A DNA stretch of 46,619 nt from an uncultured bacterium (GTDB lineage: Bacteria > Patescibacteriota > Patescibacteriia > Patescibacteriales > UBA12465). Each line of letters begins with the position of its first letter. Position 1 is the stretch's first letter. Below are positions 23,565 through 31,625 of the stretch, piece by piece. The stretch covers positions 1 through 46,619 of the forward strand of contig CAIQRY010000044.1 of assembly GCA_903874345.1 (NCBI GenBank), given 5' to 3'. The notes beneath the pieces are model-generated. The model saw nothing but the letters and a program-made list of their open reading frames with translations. It was not told where the DNA came from and searched no databases. The position numbers and the translations under genes are program-made.

Positions 23565-23897
23565 TTATTTAATTAAATTTTCAATTTCTCCTTTTAAGGA
23601 TTCTTTATTTCTAAGACCAATAAATTCGCCAATCATTTTCCCGTCCTTAAATAATTTCATATTCGGGATGCTTTGAATCTGATATTCCTCCGCTAAGTTG
23701 CCGCTCGTCGGCGCTTCCGTGTCGACTTTAGCAATCTTAATTTGGCCGGCCAGTTCAACGGCTAGTTCATCTAAAATCGGGGCCATCATCTGACAGGGCA
23801 TACACCAGGTCGCCCAAAAATCAACTAAAACCGGTAAGTCACTATTTAAGACTTCGGCCGCAAAATTATCTTTGTTTAATTCTAACGCTTGAGACAT
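23565..23897 (-). CDS. trxA: thioredoxin with CMPC active site
   Basis: This is a general protein disulfide reductase. The 110-aa single thioredoxin domain has the motif VDFWATWCMPCQMMAPIL, then KVDTEAP, and the cis-Pro loop IQSIPNMKLFKDGK. The active site is CMPC instead of the canonical CGPC. The residue after the first Cys affects redox potential, so this protein may be tuned differently. There is no signal peptide, so it is cytoplasmic. It sits 10 bp after the CsoR-like repressor gene and 4 bp before gdhA. No thioredoxin reductase is seen in the window. Confidence 0.95.
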   Translation of the reverse strand: MSQALELNKDNFAAEVLNSDLPVLVDFWATWCMPCQMMAPILDELAVELAGQIKIAKVDTEAPTSGNLAEEYQIQSIPNMKLFKDGKMIGEFIGLRNKESLKGEIENLIK

Positions 23898-23907
23898 ACT
23901 TTTAATT

Positions 23908-24156
23908 TTAATTTTTATTATTTATTACTTCTTTAAAAATTTTTTCAATCTTCTCTTTCTCGGTTATTCTCTTATCAAGAAGACAATGACTAAATTCTTC
24001 GGCAATAATTTTTTCCATAAGAGATGACATTGCCGACTTAACAGCTTTAAGTTGAATAATTAAAGAAAAACAATCTCGCTTCTCTTCGGCGAGCATTTTT
24101 TTTGCTCCTTCCAGTTGTCCAATAATATTATTGATTCTTTGCTCCGTGGTTTTCAT
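23908..24156 (-). CDS. CsoR/CstR/FrmR-family (DUF156) transcriptional repressor, CstR-like
   Basis: This is a small all-helical repressor of 82 aa. The family signature is clear: QRINNIIGQLEGAKKML, then EKRDCFSLIIQLKAVKSAM, then IIAEEFSHCLLD. In copper-sensing CsoR the ligands are Cys-His-Cys spaced +25 and +29. Here Cys29 and Cys58 keep the 29-residue spacing, but the His position is Glu54. Two Cys without the His is the pattern of persulfide-sensing CstR rather than copper sensors. It heads the operon with trxA and gdhA, and a C4TAG4 operator lies in its promoter, so it is likely autoregulated. The ATG lies ~2 nt from the predicted transcript start. Confidence 0.88.
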   Translation of the reverse strand: MKTTEQRINNIIGQLEGAKKMLAEEKRDCFSLIIQLKAVKSAMSSLMEKIIAEEFSHCLLDKRITEKEKIEKIFKEVINNKN

Positions 24157-24164
24157 ATACGACT

Positions 24165-24194
24165 ATTATATCGTATACCCCCTAGGGGTGTCAA
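24165..24194 (-). promoter_or_regulatory. promoter of the repressor-trxA-gdhA operon
   Basis: -35 TTGACA (24189-24194), 18-bp spacer, -10 TATAAT (24165-24170). The transcript should begin at about 24158, practically at the ATG (24156), so the message is leaderless or nearly so. Confidence 0.88.
24178..24188. promoter_or_regulatory. C/G-tract operator for the CsoR/CstR-like repressor
   Basis: The perfect palindrome CCCCTAGGGG (24179-24188), within TACCCCCTAGGGGTGT, lies exactly between the -35 and -10 boxes. C-tract/G-tract palindromes flanked by TA are the known operator type of this family. Occupancy would block polymerase. Confidence 0.8.
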
Positions 24195-24221
24195 GGCATT
24201 AAGGCTAAACTAAAAAATTAA

Positions 24222-24248
24222 TAAAAAAGGGTCGATTTTATTCGACCC
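24222..24248 (-). terminator. terminator of the gene at 24279-25031
   Basis: A perfect 7-bp stem GGGTCGA (24229-24235) / TCGACCC (24242-24248), 6-nt loop, followed by TTTTTTA on the minus strand. Confidence 0.85.
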
Positions 24249-24278
24249 TGTTCTTTAAGCTAACTATTTGCCTCTGGT

Positions 24279-25031
24279 TTACATCCATTTTTCAGCTTTA
24301 ACGAGGCAGACGCCAGCCTTATTTTGGCTACGCGCTTTTTCCGCCGTCATAAACGTGATTTTACCCTGGGCAATCCCCACGCAAATTTCTTCGCTATGAT
24401 CGTTCGTAAAGGTGGTGCTATAGAACAATGATGGATAGCTACCACCGTTCTCCTGACCAAGCATCAAAATATCCAAGAGAAGCTCAATGAGCAAATTAAA
24501 ATCCAGACGATAGCATTCCTTGGGGTGTTGTTCTTTTTGCGACGCCGCCGGTAAATTAGCGAGTGGATTTTCATAGCTGACCAGATACTTACCCGGCACT
24601 CCTTTCTGGTTGTTTTTACGATGACCACCCCAGTTATGACCGGGAAATTTTTTAGCCATCTCTTCAACGGAAAAACCATGCAAGGCAACTTCCTTAAAAT
24701 GAAAATTCGGGTCGCGGAAAGCCGGTTCTTTACTGCTCGGAGTATAGGTTTCAAGTTCTCTCTTGGGGCGGACTAATTCCGGGCCCCAAATTTTAAGCGT
24801 TTGCTCGTAAGTAATCGCTTTAAAATTTTTCAAAGTATGTTCAACGGCAGCGACATCAATAATGGTCTGACCGCTCTTTAAAATCTTATTCAACTCTTTC
24901 TTAGCCTTACGGTCCTTAACTCTTTCCAAAGATTGGATAATTGAGCTAAGCTTTTCGTTGTTTAAAGCACCGCTTGCAAACAAGGCTTCAAGTCGAACAA
25001 GCAATTCTGGTTTAATCAGTGTTTCTTCCAT
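24279..25031 (-). CDS. hypothetical protein, 250 aa
   Basis: I do not recognise it. The N-terminal ~75 residues are helical and charged (LLVRLEALFASGALNNEKL, VKDRKAKKELNKILKSG). A middle section contains SVEEMAKKFPGHNWGGHRKN, with a conserved-looking Trp/Gly/His cluster. The C-terminal half has a leucine-rich helix (FNLLIELLLDILMLGQENGG) and a short beta-rich end (EEICVGIAQGKITFMTAEKA). It is soluble, without signal peptide. It starts 34 bp after the methyltransferase gene and has its own terminator, so it may be the last gene of the recQ-methyltransferase unit. No function can be given. Confidence 0.7.
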   Translation of the reverse strand: MEETLIKPELLVRLEALFASGALNNEKLSSIIQSLERVKDRKAKKELNKILKSGQTIIDVAAVEHTLKNFKAITYEQTLKIWGPELVRPKRELETYTPSSKEPAFRDPNFHFKEVALHGFSVEEMAKKFPGHNWGGHRKNNQKGVPGKYLVSYENPLANLPAASQKEQHPKECYRLDFNLLIELLLDILMLGQENGGSYPSLFYSTTFTNDHSEEICVGIAQGKITFMTAEKARSQNKAGVCLVKAEKWM

Positions 25032-25065
25032 GGGGGGATAGTTTAAAATGGTAAGGTACTTATGT

Positions 25066-25770
25066 TTATTTGGTCCAAATAGCCCAAAAATTATAATGGT
25101 CTCTTTTCAAACTTATTAATTTTAAACCCGCTAAACGCCCGAGTTTCTTAAGTTCTTTCTTAGTAAAAGCATGATAATAACGCTCACTCGTGGCTTCGCC
25201 CTGCGCGTTCTTCCAGGGGAATAATAAATCATTAAAACCCAGCTTATTCCTTCCGATAATTTTAAGCCCGTAATTTTTAAAAAGCAAGGGGCGATGTTTC
25301 GGGCTCACCCAGAGATTCCAAGAGCTAAGAATAAGCCTCCCGGAGGTGTTTAAGGGCACGGCGAGTTGTCTTAAGGCTTCTATTCTTAACTCACGACTCG
25401 GAATATGCTGCAAAACCGCTAAACAAAAAACGTAATCATACGTACCGCTACTTATTTCTTTAACCGATTCTAATTTCAAAATATCAGCGACTAGAAATTT
25501 TTGCGTCGGATAATTTTGCGACGCTATTTTTACTAATTCCGCACTATTATCAAGGCCTAAATATTCAATTTTATTATCCGGCAAAACTTCCAAGAGCCGC
25601 CCATTACCGCAACCGACGTCTAAAACTCGACTGCCAGCGCTTACTTTTTCGGCCAGTTTTTTTATCTCCGGCCAGACTTCTTTTTTTCTGGTCAAATTAA
25701 AATCCGCCGCAATTTCCTGATAATTGCGTTTCACGAGGGCCAGTAATTCCGCGACGGTTTTTTGATCCAT
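25066..25770 (-). CDS. class I SAM-dependent methyltransferase, Trm9/ALKBH8-like
   Basis: The SAM-binding motif is clear: SRVLDVGCGNGRLLEVLPD (motif I), YLGLDNSAELVKIA, and DYVFCLAVLQHIPSRELRIE (motif IV/post). It resembles eukaryotic Trm9 (tRNA wobble cm5U methylester synthase) at both ends. The N-terminus reads VKRNYQEIAADFNLTR ... WPEI, against a similar VYNEIA..F..TR..WP block in Trm9. Near the C-terminus LLFPWK then ERYYHAFTKKELKKL precede a final NFWAIW, like the Trm9 PW / RYYHL / EL / NW pattern. The comparison is from memory. It lies 6 bp after recQ. An Elp3 homologue, which would make the cm5U substrate, is 4 kb upstream on the same strand. Confidence 0.75.
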   Translation of the reverse strand: MDQKTVAELLALVKRNYQEIAADFNLTRKKEVWPEIKKLAEKVSAGSRVLDVGCGNGRLLEVLPDNKIEYLGLDNSAELVKIASQNYPTQKFLVADILKLESVKEISSGTYDYVFCLAVLQHIPSRELRIEALRQLAVPLNTSGRLILSSWNLWVSPKHRPLLFKNYGLKIIGRNKLGFNDLLFPWKNAQGEATSERYYHAFTKKELKKLGRLAGLKLISLKRDHYNFWAIWTK

Positions 25771-25776
25771 AAGATG

Positions 25777-27555
25777 TTAGCCCAAGTATTCCTTATAACG
25801 ATAATCAGCTCCGCCCTTATCTTTCGTCCGCTTAAGTTTTAAGCAACCATCGCATTGCCCGCAGTCGGCCGGATGATGATCACCGAAATATTTCAAGATA
25901 TAGCCCTGACGGCAGCCGAGATGATAAACATAGTTTTCCATCTCATCAAGTTTCTCATAAGCCCGGGACGCTTTGGCTTTTAAGGCCTTAAAATCTAAAT
26001 TTAAATCTTCGGGCATGACTAATTTTAGAACCCTAATTTCCGTACCGCGAAAAGGCGGTTTATATTCGACTAAATCTTTTTCGGCTAATTTCTTAATCGC
26101 CCGAAGTAACGAATCTTTTTTTACTTTTAAAACAATGGCTACTTCCTCCGGATTAAATTCCCAACCTTTTACTAAATCATGATGATATTTCTCGCCAAGC
26201 TTCTCGACAATCTCAATCTGACTCTTGGCGCGCTTGCCTAAAGACGCGGCCACTTCCGCCCAATCTTTTTTTGTTTTTAAATAAGAATTCGAATTTTTTT
26301 CATTCGGCCGGCTGATATAACCCTCTTTTTCTAAAATTTTAAGCGCGGTACCAATGGCCATTTCCGGGACCGAATCCGATAAATTCTGAGCGATTTCGGC
26401 GTAAGTAATTAGAATGGACGCTTCCGGATCGATTTCCATTTCCGCTCGTCGCCGCAAAAAATCATAAATTTCTAGAATAATCGCCGGGTCTGGATTATCG
26501 CCTTTGATAAAAAACTCCCGCAAATAGCGATCTTGCTGATGATAGAATAATAAACAAAAACTTGGCTTCCCATCGCGCCCGGCGCGCCCCGCTTCCTGAT
26601 AATAAGCTTCAATTGTCCCCGGCAGATCAAAATGAATAACAAAACGAATATCTTTTTTATTAATTCCTAAACCGAAAGCGTTAGTCGCCACGACAACTTG
26701 CGCCCGCCCTTTCATAAACTGTTCCTGAACCCAATTGCGACTGTCCGTATCCATGCCGGCGTGATAAGCCACGGCTTTAATATCGTGATCGGTTAAGGCT
26801 TCCAAAATTTCGTCAGCCTTGGCTCGCGTCCCAACATAAATAATACCGGTGCCTAAATCTGGATTAGTCGTTAAGATATTTAAAACATTTTCTAGCTTCT
26901 GACCGTTACTCGCTGGCACAACCGCAAACTGCAAATTCGGACGAGCAAAACCAGTAATAACAATATCCGCTTCTTTTAGATTTAATTGTTTAATAATATC
27001 GTCGCGTACTTCCGGCGTGGCCGTGGCAGTTAAAGCCACAACGGTCGGTGAACCAACAAAACGAATCGCGTCCTTGAGTCTTAAATAACTCGGCCGGAAA
27101 TCATGACCCCATTGACTGATACAATGCGCTTCGTCAATCGCGAACAAAGAAACTTTGATGTTTTTTAATTCTTTAGTGAACAGTTGATTATAAAAACGTT
27201 CCGGCGCGATATAAACTATTTTATAAATTCCCTCTTTAATTTGTCCTAACCTTTTTTCCGTTTCCGCGGGCGAAATAGACGAATTAATAAAAGTGGCCGG
27301 GATGCCAACGTGTTCTAAAGAGTCAACCTGATCTTTCATGAGCGCAATGAGCGGCGAAATCACAATTGTCACGCCCTCAAGAATCAGAGCTGGTAATTGA
27401 TAAATTAATGACTTCCCGCCACCGGTGGGCAAAACCACAACTGTGTCTTGATGCCCTAAAATGTTATCAATTGCTCTTTCTTGCCCAGGCAAAAAAGATT
27501 CATATCCGAAATGAATCTTTAATAACTCCTTTAATTGTTGCTTTTTCGTAACCAT
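25777..27555 (-). CDS. recQ: RecQ-family ATP-dependent DNA helicase
   Basis: This is a 3'-5' DNA helicase of recombination and repair. The 592-aa protein has motif 0 ([14 protein letters not shown]), Walker A ([16 protein letters not shown]), motif Ia, and DEAH box ([20 protein letters not shown]). Motif III ([14 protein letters not shown]) and motifs V/VI ([32 protein letters not shown]) follow. A winged-helix region comes next, and then the zinc-type Cys set at the C-terminus ([22 protein letters not shown]). There is no HRDC domain; a short form is common. The Cys-rich element sits after the winged helix region rather than before it as in E. coli RecQ. It probably heads a unit with the methyltransferase. 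Confidence 0.93.
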   Translation of the reverse strand: MVTKKQQLKELLKIHFGYESFLPGQERAIDNILGHQDTVVVLPTGGGKSLIYQLPALILEGVTIVISPLIALMKDQVDSLEHVGIPATFINSSISPAETEKRLGQIKEGIYKIVYIAPERFYNQLFTKELKNIKVSLFAIDEAHCISQWGHDFRPSYLRLKDAIRFVGSPTVVALTATATPEVRDDIIKQLNLKEADIVITGFARPNLQFAVVPASNGQKLENVLNILTTNPDLGTGIIYVGTRAKADEILEALTDHDIKAVAYHAGMDTDSRNWVQEQFMKGRAQVVVATNAFGLGINKKDIRFVIHFDLPGTIEAYYQEAGRAGRDGKPSFCLLFYHQQDRYLREFFIKGDNPDPAIILEIYDFLRRRAEMEIDPEASILITYAEIAQNLSDSVPEMAIGTALKILEKEGYISRPNEKNSNSYLKTKKDWAEVAASLGKRAKSQIEIVEKLGEKYHHDLVKGWEFNPEEVAIVLKVKKDSLLRAIKKLAEKDLVEYKPPFRGTEIRVLKLVMPEDLNLDFKALKAKASRAYEKLDEMENYVYHLGCRQGYILKYFGDHHPADCGQCDGCLKLKRTKDKGGADYRYKEYLG

Positions 27556-27583
27556 TGACTTATTTATAAGTATGTGGTATTAT
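27555..27583 (+). promoter_or_regulatory. promoter of the small membrane protein gene at 27612
   Basis: -35 TTGACT (27555-27560), 17-bp spacer, -10 TATTAT (27578-27583). It overlaps the start codon region of the divergent recQ. Confidence 0.8.
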
Positions 27584-27611
27584 TACTTGAAACCCCAAAA
27601 ACCTGTCCTTT

Positions 27612-27848
27612 ATGAAATTTAAAATATTTGCAGTCGCCCTTGCTTTAGTAGCAATTCTTTTCATCAGTAGCGGAGTAACAATTTTGACAATGAAATTTTA
27701 TCATTTGTCGTCATCACTCGCTAGCCTGAACAAAGCGGTTATAGAAACTGACGGATTAAGCGCTATGGTGTTTGTCATCATAGGCCTACTATTCTGCGGA
27801 ATCGCCCTTGGCTCATTATTTTTAGGCATCAAGGAGAAGACTGTTTAA
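27612..27848 (+). CDS. small two-helix membrane protein, 78 aa
   Basis: Two hydrophobic helices (IFAVALALVAILFISSGVTI and SAMVFVIIGLLFCGIALGSL) are joined by a ~25-residue loop (MKFYHLSSSLASLNKAVIETDG), with a short basic tail. I recognise no family. It is a monocistronic gene with a consensus promoter and a strong terminator, which argues that it is real in spite of its size. With both ends polar it should span the membrane twice. Function is unknown. Confidence 0.65.
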   Translation: MKFKIFAVALALVAILFISSGVTILTMKFYHLSSSLASLNKAVIETDGLSAMVFVIIGLLFCGIALGSLFLGIKEKTV

Positions 27849-27863
27849 CCAAGCTGATCGAAT

Positions 27864-27899
27864 AGTCGTTCCTGTTTTCCGGAACGACTTTTTTATTTT
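27864..27899 (+). terminator. terminator of the 27612 gene, overlapping the folD stop
   Basis: A 9-bp stem AGTCGTTCC (27864-27872) / GGAACGACT (27881-27889) and then TTTTTT. The T-tract includes the folD stop codon on the other strand (27893-27895), so the convergent genes share these bases. Confidence 0.85.
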
Positions 27900-28684
27900 C
27901 TCCGTTTAAATATCTCAAGTGCATTTTTAAATAAGAAAGCGATAGTCATCGGTCCGATGCCGCCGGGAACCGGCGTGATATATGACGCCTTATCTTTAAC
28001 GTCCTCATAATCAACATCGCCTAAAACTTTTCCCTCGATTGTCGTAATCCCGATATCAATTAAAACTGCGCCGTCTTTAATCATCTCTTTTTTCACAAAA
28101 TGCGGTTTGCCTAAAGCACTGACCAAAACGGCTGCTTCTCCAGATTTCTCACCCAAATAAACTTTAAGACCTTGCTCTTCTAAAATTTTCTTTACGCTTA
28201 AGCCAAAGACTTCTGAATTATGTAAGACGCAGGCTGTTTTACCCGTGGCTTTAAATTTTATCTCTTCTAAGCAAGCTAAAATTGAAGCTAAAACTGGTGA
28301 CATGACATAATCCGGGTGCTGGGCGTGAAAACCGTCCACATCTTTTTTCGGATCAAGCGCGGCAATAATTTTATCAGCGTCAAATTGTGACGGCAGAGGA
28401 AGCTGCACTAAAATTCCGTCAACGCTCTCATCTTTATTTAAAAAATTTATGACGTCGAGTAATTCGGTTTCGGGTGTGTTCTCCGCCATCTCATATAAAT
28501 GCGTATCGACGCCTACTTTTTTCCCTTCCCGCTCTTTTAAGGAAACATATAATTTCGAATCCGCTCTTTCGCCAACTAAAACAATAGCCAAGTTCGGCCT
28601 TGGCCCCTTAAAATCAAAAATTGTCTGAGCAATCTGGTCTTTAACGCGTTCCGCGATTGTTCGGCCGTCTATTTTTTTAACCAT
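27893..28684 (-). CDS. folD: FolD-like methylenetetrahydrofolate dehydrogenase/cyclohydrolase with degenerate cofactor site
   Basis: FolD interconverts methylene-, methenyl- and formyl-tetrahydrofolate. The substrate half is intact: SKLYVSLKEREGKKVG (Tyr and catalytic Lys), GILVQLPLPSQFD, and DPKKDVDGF with the active-site Asp. The dinucleotide half is unusual. The loop before PCTP is short and reads MSPVLASI, the GxS..VG.P motif reads LHNSEVFGLS, and the THxxT segment is replaced by LGEKSGEA. The C-terminal TPVPGGIGPMT motif is normal. At 263 aa it is ~20 shorter than typical. The protein may keep cyclohydrolase activity with altered or lost NADP dependence (inference). It follows glyA by 1 bp. 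Confidence 0.88.
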   Translation of the reverse strand: MVKKIDGRTIAERVKDQIAQTIFDFKGPRPNLAIVLVGERADSKLYVSLKEREGKKVGVDTHLYEMAENTPETELLDVINFLNKDESVDGILVQLPLPSQFDADKIIAALDPKKDVDGFHAQHPDYVMSPVLASILACLEEIKFKATGKTACVLHNSEVFGLSVKKILEEQGLKVYLGEKSGEAAVLVSALGKPHFVKKEMIKDGAVLIDIGITTIEGKVLGDVDYEDVKDKASYITPVPGGIGPMTIAFLFKNALEIFKRRK

Positions 28685-28685
28685 A

Positions 28686-29930
28686 TTATTTAGTCGGGAT
28701 CGGAAATTGTTCGCACAATGTTTTAACTTTTTGTTTTAAGTCGCTTAATTTTTCTTCGTTCTCCTTATTCTGTAAAGCTAAATCAATATATTCGACGATT
28801 AACTTCATTTCCGGTTCTTTAAGCCCGCGCGTCGTTACCGCCGGTGTGCCAATTCTGACGCCCGAAGGATTCATGGGCGGATTCGGATCATTCGGAATCG
28901 TGGAGCGCGAAACTGAAATACCAATTTTTTCTAGAGTCTTTTCCGCTTCTTTACCAACCAAACCTTTATTATTCAAATCGATAACCATTAAATGATTATC
29001 CGTTCCCCCGGAAATAATTTTATAGCCGCGCGCGATAAACTCCGCGGCCATGGCCTGCGCGTTTTTAATTATCTGTTTTGAATATTCAATAAATTCCGGT
29101 TTTAGAGCTTCGCCGAAAGCGACCGCTTTAGCCGCCGTAATATGATCATGCGGCCCGCCCTGCATACCGGGGAAAACCGCGCTATTAACCTGCTTCGCAA
29201 ATTTTTCCTTGCACATAATAATCGCGCCGCGCGGTCCGCGCAAAGTTTTATGCGTCGTGGTTGAAACTACATCGAAAATTGGAACCGGATTATTTAATAG
29301 CCCCGCCGCGATAAGACCGGCGATATGCGCAATGTCCGCAAAAGTATAGGCCCCGATTTCATCGGCAATATCTTTAAATTTCTGCCAATCGATTTCTCTT
29401 GAATAGGCCGAAAAGCCAGCGACAATCATTTTCGGTCTTTCCCGCAGCGCGACTTCTCTAACTTCATCCATATCAATCACGCCTGTTTCCGGGTTGCAGC
29501 CATATTGAACAAAATTATATAAACGACCGGAAAAATTAACACTATGGCCGTGTGATAAATGACCGCCGTGATCTAGCTTTAAACCTAAAACTTTATCGCC
29601 CGGATTTAGGAAGGCCATATAAACCGCGGCATTAGCTGGTGAACCGGATAAAGGCTGGACATTAACATGCTCGGCCTGAAATAATTCTTTCGCCCGCTCA
29701 ATCGCTAGGGTCTCAATTTCATCAATATTATAATTTCCGCCGTAATAGCGCTTACCGACGTAACCTTCGCTGTATTTATTAGTCAGAACCGTGGCCATCG
29801 CCTCTAAAACGGCCGGGGAAACATAATTTTCCGAAGCAATAAGCTCTAATTCCTCGTTTTGGCGCTGTTCTTCCTTCTCAATAATGGCCCAAACGGCGGG
29901 ATCTTGTTGTTTTAAGTGGTCGTATTTCAT
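28686..29930 (-). CDS. glyA: serine hydroxymethyltransferase
   Basis: This PLP enzyme converts serine and tetrahydrofolate to glycine and methylene-tetrahydrofolate, the substrate of FolD. The 414-aa protein shows ELIASENYVSPAVLEA, TNKYSEGYVGKRYYGG, the PLP-lysine motif VVSTTTHKTLRGPRGA, and FPGMQGGPHDH. All are canonical and length is normal. It is first in the glyA-folD one-carbon operon. Its promoter (29938-29966) predicts a transcript that begins at or next to the ATG, so translation is probably leaderless. Confidence 0.97.
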   Translation of the reverse strand: MKYDHLKQQDPAVWAIIEKEEQRQNEELELIASENYVSPAVLEAMATVLTNKYSEGYVGKRYYGGNYNIDEIETLAIERAKELFQAEHVNVQPLSGSPANAAVYMAFLNPGDKVLGLKLDHGGHLSHGHSVNFSGRLYNFVQYGCNPETGVIDMDEVREVALRERPKMIVAGFSAYSREIDWQKFKDIADEIGAYTFADIAHIAGLIAAGLLNNPVPIFDVVSTTTHKTLRGPRGAIIMCKEKFAKQVNSAVFPGMQGGPHDHITAAKAVAFGEALKPEFIEYSKQIIKNAQAMAAEFIARGYKIISGGTDNHLMVIDLNNKGLVGKEAEKTLEKIGISVSRSTIPNDPNPPMNPSGVRIGTPAVTTRGLKEPEMKLIVEYIDLALQNKENEEKLSDLKQKVKTLCEQFPIPTK

Positions 29931-29937
29931 ATCTTTA

Positions 29938-29966
29938 ATCTTAGTTTAGAGGTAGTGTTTTGTCAA
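29938..29966 (-). promoter_or_regulatory. promoter of glyA-folD
   Basis: -35 TTGACA (29961-29966), 17-bp spacer, -10 TAAGAT (29938-29943). The start site is predicted near 29931, against the ATG at 29930. It lies in the short space after the elp3 stop at 29972. Confidence 0.85.
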
Positions 29967-29971
29967 AATAA

Positions 29972-31552
29972 TTAATTTTGCTGCTTTACCATATATCCCT
30001 CTTCTAATTTATAGCCTAATTTTCTGTAATATTCGCGGACGCCGACCCCGGAAATAATTGCGATTTTATTGGTTTTCGCTCTACGAGCAATCTCTTCCGC
30101 TTCTTTAAGTAATTTCTTGCCTAAACCGCTATGCTGTATTTTCTTTTGACCGCCCACCGCGACTAATTCCCCGTAAACATGAAGTTCGCGAATAAGCGCT
30201 GGCGCAATCGGACTATTAAAATCCATTCTTAACCGGCAAAAACCGTACAATATTTTTTTATCTAGACTGTCAGCGCTAATAAAATATTCTGTTCCGCCGG
30301 AAGACGGGTATTTTAGAACATTAATCTGATAATCTTTAATCGGCTGGTCTTTCGCTTCACGACAGCGGATACAATTACATTTGACGCCGCGCTGCTGCAT
30401 GATTTGCCGCAAATTTGTAATTTTATTACCGGCGATAATTGATTCTTCCGGAATATCGCGGATGAGCCGGATGATGCGCACATAAGTCGGCACAACTTTT
30501 TTACAATCAACAATTAATTTCTGTAAAACCGTGTCCGAATATGGCTTATACTTTCCTTGTTTATACCATTTATAGAGCAAGCTGCCCTTTGTTACGACCG
30601 TGGGATAAAATTTAATCTGATCCGGCTGAAATCTCTCGTCCGTAAATAATTTTTTAAACAAAGCTAAATCTTTTTTCGGCGTGGCGCCCGGAAGAGCCGG
30701 CATAAGATGATAAGTAATCTTAAAACCAAATTGTTTTAAAAGTTTGGTCGCCGCCACAATTTCTTTAACACCATGTCCCCGCTTATTTAATTTTAAAATC
30801 TTATCATCAACCGCCTGCACGCCGATTTCGACGCGCGTACAGCCTAAATCGCGCATTTCTCTAAGTTCTTTTTCATTAATATAATCCGGTCGTGTTTCTA
30901 GAGTTAATCCGATAAGATTATATTTGGCGCTTTCGTTTTTATTTTGCTCTTTAATTAATAACTGTTTTAATTTCACGAGACTTAAATTCTTCGCATAAGC
31001 GCGCGTCAAATCAATTTTCTTTTTTTGATAATCATTAACCGCCTTAAAACAATTTAAAATATACCAATATTTATACTTGGTCGGTAAATAACTCCAGGTG
31101 CCGCCAATAACAATGATTTCAATTTTGGTCGGTTCGTGTCCGTTCGCTTCGAGCGCTTTTAAACGTAAAGAGACTTGTTTATACGGATCGTAGCCGCAAC
31201 GAATCGCGCGCATGACCGCCGGCTCGTTTGATAAATAACTAGCCGGCACATCGCTTTCGTGTGGACAATAAGCACAAGTGCCTGGGCAAGGATAGGGCTT
31301 AGTTAAAACCGCGACCGGCGCGATGCCCGACATAGTGCGAACCGATCTTTTGCGCAGTAATTTTTCCAGATTCATGAACGGCTTGATTTTTTTTGCCAAC
31401 ACTAAAGACCGATATTCTTTTAAAACATCGGAATTTAAAATCTTCGCTAATTGATATTCCTTGCAAATCGCCCGCTTCGCCTCTTCCAAGCCGTCCCTTG
31501 TTTTAAGCGTCGGGCCGTAATTTTGCAGTAATTTTTTTATTGCCTCTGACAT
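29972..31552 (-). CDS. Elp3-like radical SAM tRNA uridine-34 carboxymethylase (acetyl-CoA dependent)
   Basis: Elp3 adds carboxymethyl to wobble U34 of tRNA using a radical SAM domain and acetyl-CoA. The 526-aa sequence has the Elp3 signature: CPGTCAYCPHESDVPASYLS (Cys89, 93 and 96, a CxxxCxxC cluster) and EPAVMRAIRCGYDPYKQV. TLETRPDYINEKEL, GCTRVEIGVQAVDD and YHLMPALPG follow. A C-terminal GNAT domain has GELVAVGGQKKIQHSGLGKK. Stand-alone Elp3 homologues occur in some bacteria and archaea without the rest of Elongator. It is transcribed from its own region upstream of glyA. A Trm9-like enzyme lies 4 kb further on. Confidence 0.93.
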   Translation of the reverse strand: MSEAIKKLLQNYGPTLKTRDGLEEAKRAICKEYQLAKILNSDVLKEYRSLVLAKKIKPFMNLEKLLRKRSVRTMSGIAPVAVLTKPYPCPGTCAYCPHESDVPASYLSNEPAVMRAIRCGYDPYKQVSLRLKALEANGHEPTKIEIIVIGGTWSYLPTKYKYWYILNCFKAVNDYQKKKIDLTRAYAKNLSLVKLKQLLIKEQNKNESAKYNLIGLTLETRPDYINEKELREMRDLGCTRVEIGVQAVDDKILKLNKRGHGVKEIVAATKLLKQFGFKITYHLMPALPGATPKKDLALFKKLFTDERFQPDQIKFYPTVVTKGSLLYKWYKQGKYKPYSDTVLQKLIVDCKKVVPTYVRIIRLIRDIPEESIIAGNKITNLRQIMQQRGVKCNCIRCREAKDQPIKDYQINVLKYPSSGGTEYFISADSLDKKILYGFCRLRMDFNSPIAPALIRELHVYGELVAVGGQKKIQHSGLGKKLLKEAEEIARRAKTNKIAIISGVGVREYYRKLGYKLEEGYMVKQQN

Positions 31553-31625
31553 GCTTTTAAGATATAATTAAACCAGTGTCTGCCTAACAATATAACATTA
31601 TAATCTAATTTTTAACAAGACCTGT

